64,000 nucleotides of DNA from an uncultured Porphyromonadaceae bacterium (GTDB taxonomy: Bacteria; Bacteroidota; Bacteroidia; Bacteroidales; Muribaculaceae). The position numbers were made by a program, and so were the translations under genes. The notes beneath the pieces are model-generated. The model was not told the DNA's origin, made no database searches, and saw only the letters and a list, made by a program, of their open reading frames with translations. The stretch spans positions 12,619-76,618 of the forward strand of contig CALEUL010000025.1 of assembly GCA_937921035.1 (NCBI GenBank), given 5' to 3'. Positions 43,016-51,652 of this stretch are shown piece after piece. Position 1 is the stretch's first letter. Each line of letters begins with the position of its first letter.

Positions 43016-43099
43016 TGTAGGGACGTGCCTATGGCACGTCAGCTGTAAAACGCTGATGCTCAGTGACCATCGCTGACGTGCCACAGGCACGTCCCTACA
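43016..43099. repeat. Nested palindromic element (MITE- or REP-like)
   Basis: Two 28-base arms (43016-43043 and 43072-43099) are inverted copies with one mismatch, separated by 28 bases. Each arm is itself a hairpin: GACGTGCC and GGCACGTC around TAT or ACA. The whole can fold as a cruciform or double hairpin. It sits in a 330-base gap without genes between two AT-rich genes. The rest of the gap shows only the downstream promoter. Confidence 0.85.
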
Positions 43100-43212
43100 T
43101 TGGGTGGCTTTCTACGGCAGTTCTGCTACGCCCTCTCAGATATCGGAATCTCAACACGTTGATTACAAATTAAAGCCTGTTTTGATGCGGCTGCACTGAT
43201 AAAAACAAAAAA

Positions 43213-43243
43213 TTTGTTGTGATTAAAAATTATATTATATTTG
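43213..43243 (+). promoter_or_regulatory. Promoter of the LRR lipoprotein gene
   Basis: TTTG (43213-43216), 19 bases, then TATATTTG (43236-43243): the best full match to the Bacteroidota consensus in the window. It rules out the in-frame TTG start at 43241. Confidence 0.7.
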
Positions 43244-43267
43244 CCGACGATAAAAACCTATAAAACT

Positions 43268-44320
43268 ATGAAACATCTACTGTTGACTGTTGCTTTTTTA
43301 TCGGCCATTCTTTTCTCCTCCTGTAGCGCAGAAGATGAACCGAACAACTACGATTCATACTGGACTTACATTGATGAAAACGAGCAGGAAGGTTTAAACG
43401 CAATCTATAAAGCGCTTGGCCTCGATAATGACCGCACTTACGATTACTGGGCAAAGAATTTAGCATCGCGCTTTTTTCGTAGTCCCTACGTATCATCCGA
43501 TCTCTCTAAGTTTAGAGGATTGGCATTCGGATATGATTCTACATCTAACAGATTAGTTGTAAAAGGAATGAGTTTATATGTCAGTTACGCACCGAATGGA
43601 TTCTCTTTGCCCGACATTTTTGACAAGTTCAAACATTTAGAGTCTTTTGAATTAAAATATACGATAGGGGTACTCAAAGAAATTCCTCCGACATTGTGCG
43701 ACGTTCCTTTGAAGGAACTACGCATCCGTCCCTTAGAGTTAGAGTCGGAGATTTCTGGTATCAACGGTACTTTACCGAAAAACTTTGGAAAGCTTGCCGA
43801 GACTTTGGAAATTTTGGATATCAAGAATTCGCAATACGGAAATGAATTCCTTGATTTGGTTATTAAGGAATTTAAAAACCTTAAAGAATGTCATTTAGTA
43901 TCCAACAATTTTACCGGAAAGGTCCCGGAAAATCTCGATAAATTTTCCGACAAACTGGAAAAGTGTGATTTGGGGCATAATCACTTTACCGGAAAAGTTC
44001 CTTATATGGAAAACTGGCAAACAGTTTATTATTGTTTCGACAATAATGAATTTACTGAATTTGACTGGACGTATATCGACAATTTCGAGGATTTCAAACG
44101 TTTTTGCAGCGAAAGAATATATCCTCCACGCTTTAGAGACAATAATATTTCCGGTAAGCTTCCCGACTACTTTAATCAGGATTTTTTTGACTATTATAGA
44201 GAGGATTTCGGGGTCGTAAATTCATATATAGCAACTTTCTTAAGAGGTAATCCTCTTTACGACGAATACAATAGAATCAGCCTAAAAGAATTCTGGGGCA
44301 TTGATATAACACCGCAATAA
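43268..44320 (+). CDS. Leucine-rich-repeat lipoprotein
   Basis: This 350-residue protein has lipobox FSSC (Cys19) and leucine-rich repeats of the plant/SDS22-like kind (FKNLKECHLVSNNFTGKVP, KLEKCDLGHNHFTGKVP, NNISGKLPDYF). The xNxFTGxxP pattern, familiar from plant receptor LRRs, recurs about four times after residue 150. LRRs bind proteins or glycans, so a surface recognition role is likely. Base composition is AT-rich. The start at 43268 is fixed by the promoter just upstream. A terminator follows, so it is a single-gene unit. Confidence 0.82.
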   Translation: MKHLLLTVAFLSAILFSSCSAEDEPNNYDSYWTYIDENEQEGLNAIYKALGLDNDRTYDYWAKNLASRFFRSPYVSSDLSKFRGLAFGYDSTSNRLVVKGMSLYVSYAPNGFSLPDIFDKFKHLESFELKYTIGVLKEIPPTLCDVPLKELRIRPLELESEISGINGTLPKNFGKLAETLEILDIKNSQYGNEFLDLVIKEFKNLKECHLVSNNFTGKVPENLDKFSDKLEKCDLGHNHFTGKVPYMENWQTVYYCFDNNEFTEFDWTYIDNFEDFKRFCSERIYPPRFRDNNISGKLPDYFNQDFFDYYREDFGVVNSYIATFLRGNPLYDEYNRISLKEFWGIDITPQ

Positions 44321-44338
44321 TCTCCCAATAATAATCTA

Positions 44339-44366
44339 AAGGCTTCGCGAACAGCGGAGCCTTTTG
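44339..44366 (+). terminator. Intrinsic terminator of the LRR gene
   Basis: AAGGCTTCGC (44339-44348) pairs with GCGGAGCCTT (44354-44363), one G-T wobble, loop GAACA, followed by TTGC. Confidence 0.75.
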
Positions 44367-44422
44367 CATTTCCATGCAATTCTGTGGGGTTAAGACCGTT
44401 TTGCCGGGACGGAAGTTTTTCA

Positions 44423-44430
44423 TAATTTTG
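44423..44430 (+). promoter_or_regulatory. -7 box of the phosphoesterase gene
   Basis: TAATTTTG is an exact match, 24 bases before the ATG at 44455. In-frame codons further upstream (from 44374) precede it and cannot be translated from this promoter. Confidence 0.5.
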
Positions 44431-44454
44431 CATCGACACAGGCACCCGTGCAGA

Positions 44455-44964
44455 ATGAAAAAAATTGGAATACTAAGCGACACCCACGGCTGCTGGGACG
44501 ACCGATTCGCCCGGCATCTGGAGGGCTGCGACGAAATATGGCACGCCGGCGATATAGGCGACTACGACATTGTGGAGCGACTGAAAGACGTCGCTCCCGT
44601 GGTACGCGCCGTGGCCGGCAACATAGACCACGGCATGGTGTGCCGCAAATGCTCCGCACTGGAGATTTTTCAGGTGGAAGGCGTACGCGTACTGCTGACG
44701 CACATCGGCGGCTACCCCGGCAAATGGGCTAAAGGGATGAAACAGCTGCTGCGCAACAACGGCATAGGCCTGATGGTGGACGGCCACTCGCATATCCTGA
44801 AGGTGATGTACGACCCCGAGCTGCAACTGCTCCACATAAATCCCGGAGCCGCGGGCACTTCGGGATGGCACAGAACACGCACGCTGGTGCGCCTGACCAT
44901 CGACGGCACCGACATGCGCGACTGCGAGGTTATCGAGCTTGCCCCCGGCAACATCCGGTCCTGA
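44455..44964 (+). CDS. YfcE/MJ0936-type metallophosphoesterase
   Basis: This 169-residue cytosolic phosphodiesterase shows all five calcineurin-like metal motifs: LSDTHG (about 7-12), HAGDIGD (about 33-39), AGNID (about 60-64; usual GNCD or GNHD), LLTHIGGYPG (about 85-94) and DGHSHI (about 115-120) followed by NPGAAG. Members hydrolyse small phosphodiesters; the physiological substrate is mostly unknown. Single gene between the LRR lipoprotein and the tricorn protease. Confidence 0.93.
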   Translation: MKKIGILSDTHGCWDDRFARHLEGCDEIWHAGDIGDYDIVERLKDVAPVVRAVAGNIDHGMVCRKCSALEIFQVEGVRVLLTHIGGYPGKWAKGMKQLLRNNGIGLMVDGHSHILKVMYDPELQLLHINPGAAGTSGWHRTRTLVRLTIDGTDMRDCEVIELAPGNIRS

Positions 44965-45031
44965 GGCCGCCCGCGGTCCAGCTTACCTCCGAGCAAACGG
45001 GATATTATGATTTTGCATCGTGCCGTTGCTA

Positions 45032-45062
45032 TTGTATTGTTTGCCAAATTTTCATATCTTTG
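45032..45062 (+). promoter_or_regulatory. Promoter of the tricorn-like protease
   Basis: TTG (45032-45034), 20 bases, then TATCTTTG (45055-45062). The ATG follows 24 bases later at 45087. Longer in-frame readings upstream are excluded by this. Confidence 0.6.
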
Positions 45063-45086
45063 CACAAACTAATCAGACATAGGCAC

Positions 45087-48000
45087 ATGAACAAGATACT
45101 GTCGCTGTTGACATTGACAGCAGCTTTTGCAGCCTCGGCACAGACCTCGGCACCCCAGTGGATGCGCGACGCAAAGATTTCGCCCGACGGCAGCCAGATA
45201 GCTTTCACATACAAAGGCGATATCTTCACCGTACCCGTCCAGGGCGGCGAGGCTCACCGCGTAACATCGCAGACAAGCTACGAAGAACATCCGATATGGA
45301 GCCCGGACAGCAAAACGATAGCCTTTGCATCTGACCGCTACGGCAACATGAACATATTCACCGTTCCGGCCGACGGCAAAGGCGAATGGAAACGCATCAC
45401 ATTCACATCCAAGGGCGAGCTTCCCGAAGCGTTCACCCCCGACGGCAAATCCATTCTGTACTCTGCGGCCATCCAGGACCCTGCCTCGAGCGCACTGTAC
45501 CCCACGGGGCGCATGACGGAAGTATACTCGGTTCCCGTAACCGGCGGCGCTCCCACACAGCTGTTCGCCACACCGGCACGCGAAATATGCTGGTCGCCCG
45601 ACGGCAAGAGCTTCCTGTACCAGGATGTAAAGGGATTCGAGAACACATGGCGCAAGCACCATACCTCGTCGGTAACACGCAACATTCTGCGCTACACACC
45701 GGCAACAGGCAAACACACTCCCGTAGTTACGAACCCGGGTGAGGACCTCAGCCCCGTTGATGCCGGCGAATATATCTATTTCCTCAGCGAGCGCGCTCCG
45801 CAGAAATCGCTGAACGTGTACCGCGCGCCGGCCTCCAATCCTGCCGACGCCAAAGCCATCACCGACTTCAAAAAACATCCGGTACGCTTCCTCAGCCGTG
45901 CCGAAAACGGCACTCTGGCATTCACATACGACGGCGAGCTTTACACTTTGGCCGATACCAAGGGCGCAAAGCCCCGCAAAGTGAAGGTGAGCATCAACGC
46001 CGACTTTCCCGACGAGACACGCATGCTGTCGTCGTCGTCAGGCGCCCGCAATGCCACACCGTCGCCCGACGGCAAGCAGATAGCCTTCACATACCGCGGC
46101 GACGTGTATGTAACATCCGTTGAATATCCCACCACAAAACAGATTTCCAACACTCCGGAGTCCGAAGAAAACCTGTGCTGGGGCAACGACTCCACACTCT
46201 ACTACGCGAGCGAGCGCGACGGCAAGGCAAATATCTACAAAGCGACCTTCAACAAGTCGCTGGACGAGCCCGACTTCGCCCACGCCACCGTAATAACCGA
46301 GGAAGCGGTATTCAAGGCCGACGGCCACGAACGCAATGTGCCCGAGATGTCGCCCGACGGCAAGAAACTCGGTTTCATTCTCGACCGTAACAAATTGTGC
46401 TACATGGATGTTAAGAGCGGCAAGGTTACACAGCTCACCGACGGTTCCACATACCGCCACCGCAACGGCGGCTTCAACTACTACTGGTCGCCCGATTCCC
46501 GGTGGATCGCACTGGAGATTATCGACCGCAAGCACGACCCCTACAGCGACATCGCCCTTATCAACGTTGCCGACGGAACTATCACAAACATCACCAACAG
46601 CGGCTATTTCGACGCCTCGCCGCGGTGGATTATGGACGGTAACGCACTTATGTTCGCCTCCGAACGCTACGGCATGCGCAACCACGCCTCCTGGGGCTCG
46701 CAGATGGATGTTTTCTTCGTGTTCATGAATCAGGAAAGCTACGACCGCTTCCGCATGAGCAAAGAGGAACGCGAAATCTACGATAAAAAGAAGGAGGAAC
46801 AGAAGAAAGCGGCCAAGAAAGCCGAAAAGGACGCCAAAGACAGCAAAAAGGACGACAAGAAGAAAGACGACAAAAAGAAGGACGACAAGGAAAAAGAGGA
46901 AGTGGAGCCTATCGTTGTCGAACTGGCCGGTATCTCCGACCGCCAGATGCGCATCACCCCGCTTTCCACGGACCTTATCGACGCCATCGTAGACAAAGAC
47001 GGAGAGAACCTCTATTTCACCAGCCAAGCCGACAACGGCGCCTTCATCTGGAAAGTGGACCTCAACAGCAGAGACCTGTCGATGGAACGCCGTTTCAGCG
47101 ACAGCAGAGCATCTTTCGCCAAATCGAAAGACGGCAAGATGTTCCTCCTGGGCAGCTCGTTCAATAAATTCGGACCGGCTCTCAAATCCATAAGCTACCG
47201 CGCCGAAAAGAAACTCGACCCAGCTGCCGAACGCCGCTATATCCTCGACTATGTGGAACGCGAGGAAGCCGAACGGTTCTATGTGCCCACCATGCACGGC
47301 GTTGACTGGAAGGCGATGGTTGCCGACTACCGCAAGTACCTGCCGCACATCAACAACAACTACGATTTCGCCGAAATGCTGAGCGAACTACTCGGCGAGC
47401 TCAACGTGAGCCATACCGGCGCGTCGTACTACGGCGGCTCGGCCACGGCCGCACCGGAAAGCTCGGCTGCGCTGGGCGCGTTATACGACCTCACATACAC
47501 CGGCAAGGGCGCACGCATCGCCGAAGTGCTTGCAAAATCGCCTCTCGCCGCAGTGTCTCCCGCCGTAAATCCCGGCGACATTGTACTTAAGATTAACGGA
47601 CAGGCCGTTACCGACGAAATGCCCGTAGACCGGCTGCTGTCCAACCTTGCCGGCAAGCGCACTCTGGTTACAGTACAGGCAGCGGACAAGAGCACACGCG
47701 ATATTGTGCTGAAACCGATCAGTGCGGGACGCCAGAACTCGCTTCTGTACGACAGATGGGTTAAGCAGCGCGCACACGATGTTGACAGCCTTTCCAACGG
47801 GCGCCTCGGCTATGTACATATCAGCTCGATGGACGACGATTCGTTCCGCAAAGTATATTCCGACCTTCTGGGCAAGTATAACGACCGCGAAGGCGTGGTT
47901 ATCGACATCCGCTGGAACGGGGGCGGACGCCTCCACGAGGATATCGAGGTACTTCTCAGCGGCAGCAAATATTTCACCCAGGAAATCCGCGGCGAGGAAA

Positions 48001-48362
48001 CCTGCGACATGCCTTCGCGCCGCTGGAACAAACCGTCGATCATGCTCATGGCCGAACCCTGCTACTCCAACGCCCACGGCACACCCTGGGTATATAAGAA
48101 CCGCGGCCTCGGCAAGCTTGTGGGCATGCCCGTTCCCGGAACAATGACCTCGGTGAACTGGGTTACCACACAGGACCCCTCCATCGTATTCGGTATTCCC
48201 GTGATAGGCTACCGACTGCCCGACGGCTCCTTCCTGGAGAACCAGCAGCTGGAGCCCGACATCAAAGTAGCCAACGATCCCGAAATGATCGTTACCGGCG
48301 TAGACCAGCAGCTTAAAGCCGCAGTAGACGAACTTCTAAAAGAAATCGACAGCAAAAAATAG
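45087..48362 (+). CDS. Tricorn-like S41 peptidase, secreted
   Basis: This 1091-residue protein has a signal peptide (about 1-18), a PD40/WD40-like beta-propeller region (about 25-560, with repeated SPDGSQIAF/SPDSKTIAF blocks), a charged Lys/Asp/Glu linker (about 562-606), a second beta region, a tricorn C1 core domain (about 715-760), a PDZ domain (about 790-880) and an S41 peptidase domain (about 890-1085). The presumed nucleophile Ser is in YSNAHG (about residue 993), and GSFLENQQLEPDI matches the family end. Tricorn trims oligopeptides; here it should act in the periplasm. The kinase gene follows after 9 bases. Confidence 0.93.
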   Translation: MNKILSLLTLTAAFAASAQTSAPQWMRDAKISPDGSQIAFTYKGDIFTVPVQGGEAHRVTSQTSYEEHPIWSPDSKTIAFASDRYGNMNIFTVPADGKGEWKRITFTSKGELPEAFTPDGKSILYSAAIQDPASSALYPTGRMTEVYSVPVTGGAPTQLFATPAREICWSPDGKSFLYQDVKGFENTWRKHHTSSVTRNILRYTPATGKHTPVVTNPGEDLSPVDAGEYIYFLSERAPQKSLNVYRAPASNPADAKAITDFKKHPVRFLSRAENGTLAFTYDGELYTLADTKGAKPRKVKVSINADFPDETRMLSSSSGARNATPSPDGKQIAFTYRGDVYVTSVEYPTTKQISNTPESEENLCWGNDSTLYYASERDGKANIYKATFNKSLDEPDFAHATVITEEAVFKADGHERNVPEMSPDGKKLGFILDRNKLCYMDVKSGKVTQLTDGSTYRHRNGGFNYYWSPDSRWIALEIIDRKHDPYSDIALINVADGTITNITNSGYFDASPRWIMDGNALMFASERYGMRNHASWGSQMDVFFVFMNQESYDRFRMSKEEREIYDKKKEEQKKAAKKAEKDAKDSKKDDKKKDDKKKDDKEKEEVEPIVVELAGISDRQMRITPLSTDLIDAIVDKDGENLYFTSQADNGAFIWKVDLNSRDLSMERRFSDSRASFAKSKDGKMFLLGSSFNKFGPALKSISYRAEKKLDPAAERRYILDYVEREEAERFYVPTMHGVDWKAMVADYRKYLPHINNNYDFAEMLSELLGELNVSHTGASYYGGSATAAPESSAALGALYDLTYTGKGARIAEVLAKSPLAAVSPAVNPGDIVLKINGQAVTDEMPVDRLLSNLAGKRTLVTVQAADKSTRDIVLKPISAGRQNSLLYDRWVKQRAHDVDSLSNGRLGYVHISSMDDDSFRKVYSDLLGKYNDREGVVIDIRWNGGGRLHEDIEVLLSGSKYFTQEIRGEETCDMPSRRWNKPSIMLMAEPCYSNAHGTPWVYKNRGLGKLVGMPVPGTMTSVNWVTTQDPSIVFGIPVIGYRLPDGSFLENQQLEPDIKVANDPEMIVTGVDQQLKAAVDELLKEIDSKK

Positions 48363-48371
48363 ACCGACACC

Positions 48372-49211
48372 ATGAACATCATCGCCGAAAGTAGTACCAC
48401 ACGCACCGAATGGGCACTGGTAGACGGGAAGGAAATAGTGGAACATGCCTTCACCAAGGGCCTGAATCCGTTCTTTCAGTCGCGGCGCGAGATTTCCCAT
48501 ACAGTAAGGCTCGAGCTACCGGAAGCCTTCTTCCGGCGCCGCTGGAACCACGTATACTTCTACGGCGCCGGCTGCGCCAACAAAGAGAAGTGCAAGATAA
48601 TGGAATCGTCGCTTGTTGCGCAATTCAAGACGCCAGTAACCGTAGAGAGCGACCTACTCGGCGCCGCCCGCGGGCTGCTTGTGCGCCAGACCGGACTTGC
48701 CTGCATTATCGGCACGGGCTCCAACTCGTGCCTGTACAATGGCCATGAGATAGTGAAGAATGTTGCCTCGCTGGGCTTTGTGCTCGGCGACGAGGGCTCC
48801 GGCGCCTACATGGGCAAACTGTTCATCGCCGACATGCTCAAGGGCATAGCCCCCAAGGACCTGTCGCAGGCGTTCTGCGAAAAGTTCATGGTAACGCCCA
48901 ACATCCTGATGGACGACGTCTACACGCGCCCTATGGCGGGCCGCACCCTGTCGCACTACTCCACCTTCCTGGCCGAACATCTGGATAACGCCTATGTCTA
49001 CCGGTTGGTATACAACTCGTTCATGAGTTTCTTCGAACGCAACATCGCAGCCTACGACTACAAGCAGCAGCCAGTGTCGTTCGTCGGCTCTACAAGTGTT
49101 GTTTTCGAGGACGTGCTTCGCCGCGCGGCCGCCGACTTCGGAATAAGCATAAACAAAATCATACGGTATTCCATGCCTGGCCTTGTAGAATTCCACTCCA
49201 CCGAGGAGTAA
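48372..49211 (+). CDS. BadF/BcrA-type ATPase, probable amino-sugar kinase
   Basis: This 279-residue ASKHA-fold protein has the phosphate-1 loop (IIAESSTTRTEWALV, about 3-17), the middle GTGSNSCLYNG (about 116-126) and GFVLGDEGSGAYMG (about 136-149), as in N-acetylglucosamine kinases and BadF-type proteins. It probably phosphorylates N-acetylglucosamine or a related sugar, or a muropeptide-derived sugar, in the cytosol. It is likely cotranscribed with the tricorn protease. In the same window the NagB-LmbE protein could take the next steps. Substrate is inferred. Confidence 0.85.
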   Translation: MNIIAESSTTRTEWALVDGKEIVEHAFTKGLNPFFQSRREISHTVRLELPEAFFRRRWNHVYFYGAGCANKEKCKIMESSLVAQFKTPVTVESDLLGAARGLLVRQTGLACIIGTGSNSCLYNGHEIVKNVASLGFVLGDEGSGAYMGKLFIADMLKGIAPKDLSQAFCEKFMVTPNILMDDVYTRPMAGRTLSHYSTFLAEHLDNAYVYRLVYNSFMSFFERNIAAYDYKQQPVSFVGSTSVVFEDVLRRAAADFGISINKIIRYSMPGLVEFHSTEE

Positions 49212-49327
49212 CGTATTGCCGAAGGTAGCAATTTTGTCCATTGGACAGGACATTTTTCAGACATTACGCACCAATATCGTGAATTTGCACGATTAGGAAC
49301 TATTTTTGGTCAAATTTCACCTCTTTT

Positions 49328-49362
49328 AAAATGCCGCATGCTTGTGCATGTGGCATTTTTGT
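49328..49362 (+). terminator. Intrinsic terminator of the kinase gene
   Basis: AAAATGCCGCATGC (49328-49341) pairs with GCATGTGGCATTTT (49346-49359), one G-T wobble, loop TTGT, followed by TGTTTT. Confidence 0.88.
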
Positions 49363-49372
49363 TTTAATTTTG
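49342..49372 (+). promoter_or_regulatory. Promoter of the gal operon
   Basis: TAATTTTG (49365-49372) is an exact -7 box, with TTG (49342-49344) 20 bases upstream, inside the loop of the preceding terminator. The leader to galK is about 80 bases. Confidence 0.55.
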
Positions 49373-49456
49373 AAGCAGATAAACAACCTTCCCCAAAGAT
49401 TCATTATCAATAACAATCAATAATATTCATAACTAAAATAAATTCACCGAAACCCC

Positions 49457-50605
49457 ATGAAACTTCAGGAAAAAATCGACAAAACCTTCGAAGAGCGCTT
49501 CGGAGGCCACGGAACAGTTTATGCATCAGCAGGCCGCATCAATCTTATCGGCGAACATACCGACTATAACGGCGGATTTGTATTCCCCGGCGCAATCGAC
49601 AAGGTAATCATGGCCGAAATCCGCGCCAACGATACCGAAACCGTTCGTGTATACTCTATCGACATCGACGACTATGCAGAATTCGGCCTTAACGAAGCCG
49701 ACGCCCCCGAGGCATCGTGGGCACGCTATATATTCGGTGTCTGCCGCGAAACAATCAAGCGCGGCGGCAAAGTTGAAGGCTTCGACGCCGTATTCGCCGG
49801 CAACGTGCCCCTTGGTGCAGGCCTCAGCTCCTCGGCAGCCCTGGAATCGTGCTTCGCCTACGCACTCAACGACATGTTCAACGGCAACAACATCGATAAG
49901 TTTGAGCTCGCACGCATCGGCCAGTCCACCGAACACAACTACTGCGGTGTGAACTGCGGCATCATGGACCAGTTTGCCAGCGTATTCGGCAAAAAAGACC
50001 ATCTGATGCGTCTTGACTGCCGCTCGATGGAATTCGAATACTTCCCCTTCAAGGCCGACGGCTACACCCTTGTTCTCGTCGACTCCGTCGTTAAGCACGA
50101 ACTTGCCGACTCGCCCTACAACAAACGCCGCGCCAGCTGCGAGCGCGTTGCAAAACGCCTGGGCATCGAAACACTTCGCGACGCCGACATGGCCATGCTC
50201 GAAGCCATAAAGAGCGACATCACCGCAGAGGATTACTTCCGCGCAAAATTCGTCATAGAGGAAAAAGACCGCGTTCTCGCTGTATGTGACGCCCTCAACA
50301 AAGGCGATTTCGAAACCGTAGGCCGCTGTATGTACGAAACACACCACGGACTGTCGAAGGACTATGAAGTAAGCTGCGAGGAACTCGACTTCCTCAACGA
50401 CATCGCAAAAGAATGCGGCGTAACTGGCTCGCGCATCATGGGCGGCGGCTTCGGCGGCTGCACCATCAACCTTGTAAAGGACGAACTACTTCCTCACTTC
50501 CTCGACGAAGCCAAGGCCCGCTTCAACAAAGCATACGGCCACGAGCCCAAAATCTACGAAGTTATCATCAGCGACGGCGCCCGCAAGATCGCCGACGCCC
50601 AATAA
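49457..50605 (+). CDS. galK: Galactokinase
   Basis: This 382-residue GHMP kinase phosphorylates alpha-D-galactose to galactose-1-phosphate. The galactokinase signature GRINLIGEHTDYNGGFVFP is near residues 27-45, the ATP loop PLGAGLSSSAALES near 116-129, the catalytic Asp region CGIMDQFASVFG near 170-181, and GGGFGGCTINL near 331-341. It is first in a four-gene operon; galE starts 15 bases after the stop. Confidence 0.98.
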   Translation: MKLQEKIDKTFEERFGGHGTVYASAGRINLIGEHTDYNGGFVFPGAIDKVIMAEIRANDTETVRVYSIDIDDYAEFGLNEADAPEASWARYIFGVCRETIKRGGKVEGFDAVFAGNVPLGAGLSSSAALESCFAYALNDMFNGNNIDKFELARIGQSTEHNYCGVNCGIMDQFASVFGKKDHLMRLDCRSMEFEYFPFKADGYTLVLVDSVVKHELADSPYNKRRASCERVAKRLGIETLRDADMAMLEAIKSDITAEDYFRAKFVIEEKDRVLAVCDALNKGDFETVGRCMYETHHGLSKDYEVSCEELDFLNDIAKECGVTGSRIMGGGFGGCTINLVKDELLPHFLDEAKARFNKAYGHEPKIYEVIISDGARKIADAQ

Positions 50606-50620
50606 ATACAATATATTCTT

Positions 50621-51652
50621 ATGTCCCAGTACAAAGATACAGTACTTGTAAGCGGCGGCGCCGGATATATCGGCACGCACACCACAGTAGCCCTTATCGA
50701 AGCCGGCTATGACGTGGTAATGATCGACAATTTCTCCAACTCGGAACCCTCGGCTATCGAAGGCGTAGAAAAGATTGTAGGCCGCAAGGTTACATTCGAA
50801 GAAGTTGACACCTGCGACATCAACGCGCTCCGCGGTGTTTTCCAGCGCCACGAATTCAGCACTGTAATACATTTCGCCGCATACAAAGCAGTTGGCGAAT
50901 CCATGAGCGAACCGCTTAAATATTACCAGAACAACCTGGTTTCGTATATGAATATCCTCCAGCTGATGAAGGAATTCAAGCGCCCCAACGTTCTGTTCTC
51001 GTCGTCGGCAACCGTATATGGCGACGCCGAAGTTCTGCCCGTTACCGAACAGACACCACGTCAGCCCGCGACATCGCCCTACGGCAACACAAAACAGATT
51101 GCCGAAGACATCCTTCACGACTGCTGCCGCGCCTACGAGGGCTTCTACGGCATCGCCCTGCGCTACTTCAACCCCATCGGCGCACATCCCAGCGCACTGA
51201 TAGGCGAACTTCCGCGCGGTGTGCCCAACAACCTTGTGCCTTTCATCACCCAGACAGCCGCCGGCATCCGCGAATGCCTGTCCGTATTCGGCAACGACTA
51301 CAACACCCCTGACGGCACCTGCCTACGCGACTACATCGACGTTGTCGACCTTGCCAAGGCCCACGTGGCAGCCGTAAACCGTATGGTAGACGGCAAGATG
51401 AAAGAAAAATACGAAATCTTCAACATCGGTACCGGTACGCCTCTGTCGGTTCTCGAACTGGTAACACGCTTCGAGAATGCCAACGGTCTTAAACTGAACT
51501 ACAAGATCGTAGGCCGCCGCGACGGCGACGTTCCCGCCGTATGGGCCGACACAGCACTCGCAAACGAAGAACTCGGCTGGAAAGCAGAACGCGATATCAA
51601 CGACACCCTGCGCGCCGCATGGGCGTGGGAAAAACATGTGCGCAACCTCTAA
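50621..51652 (+). CDS. galE: UDP-glucose 4-epimerase
   Basis: This 343-residue SDR enzyme interconverts UDP-galactose and UDP-glucose. The NAD-binding GGAGYIGTHT lies near residues 8-17, the YxxxK catalytic pair is Tyr154 and Lys158 (SPYGNTKQ), and FSSSATVYGD (about 127-136) contains the catalytic Ser/Thr region. RYFNPIGAHPSALIGE matches the family. Its stop shares a base with the galM start. Confidence 0.97.
   Translation: MSQYKDTVLVSGGAGYIGTHTTVALIEAGYDVVMIDNFSNSEPSAIEGVEKIVGRKVTFEEVDTCDINALRGVFQRHEFSTVIHFAAYKAVGESMSEPLKYYQNNLVSYMNILQLMKEFKRPNVLFSSSATVYGDAEVLPVTEQTPRQPATSPYGNTKQIAEDILHDCCRAYEGFYGIALRYFNPIGAHPSALIGELPRGVPNNLVPFITQTAAGIRECLSVFGNDYNTPDGTCLRDYIDVVDLAKAHVAAVNRMVDGKMKEKYEIFNIGTGTPLSVLELVTRFENANGLKLNYKIVGRRDGDVPAVWADTALANEELGWKAERDINDTLRAAWAWEKHVRNL

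Noticed and set aside
49276..49362. Possible small RNA before galK (TGAATTTG box, small palindrome, terminator)
   Set aside because: The -7 box lacks the A of TAnnTTTG and no -33 box fits; the terminator is explained by the kinase gene.
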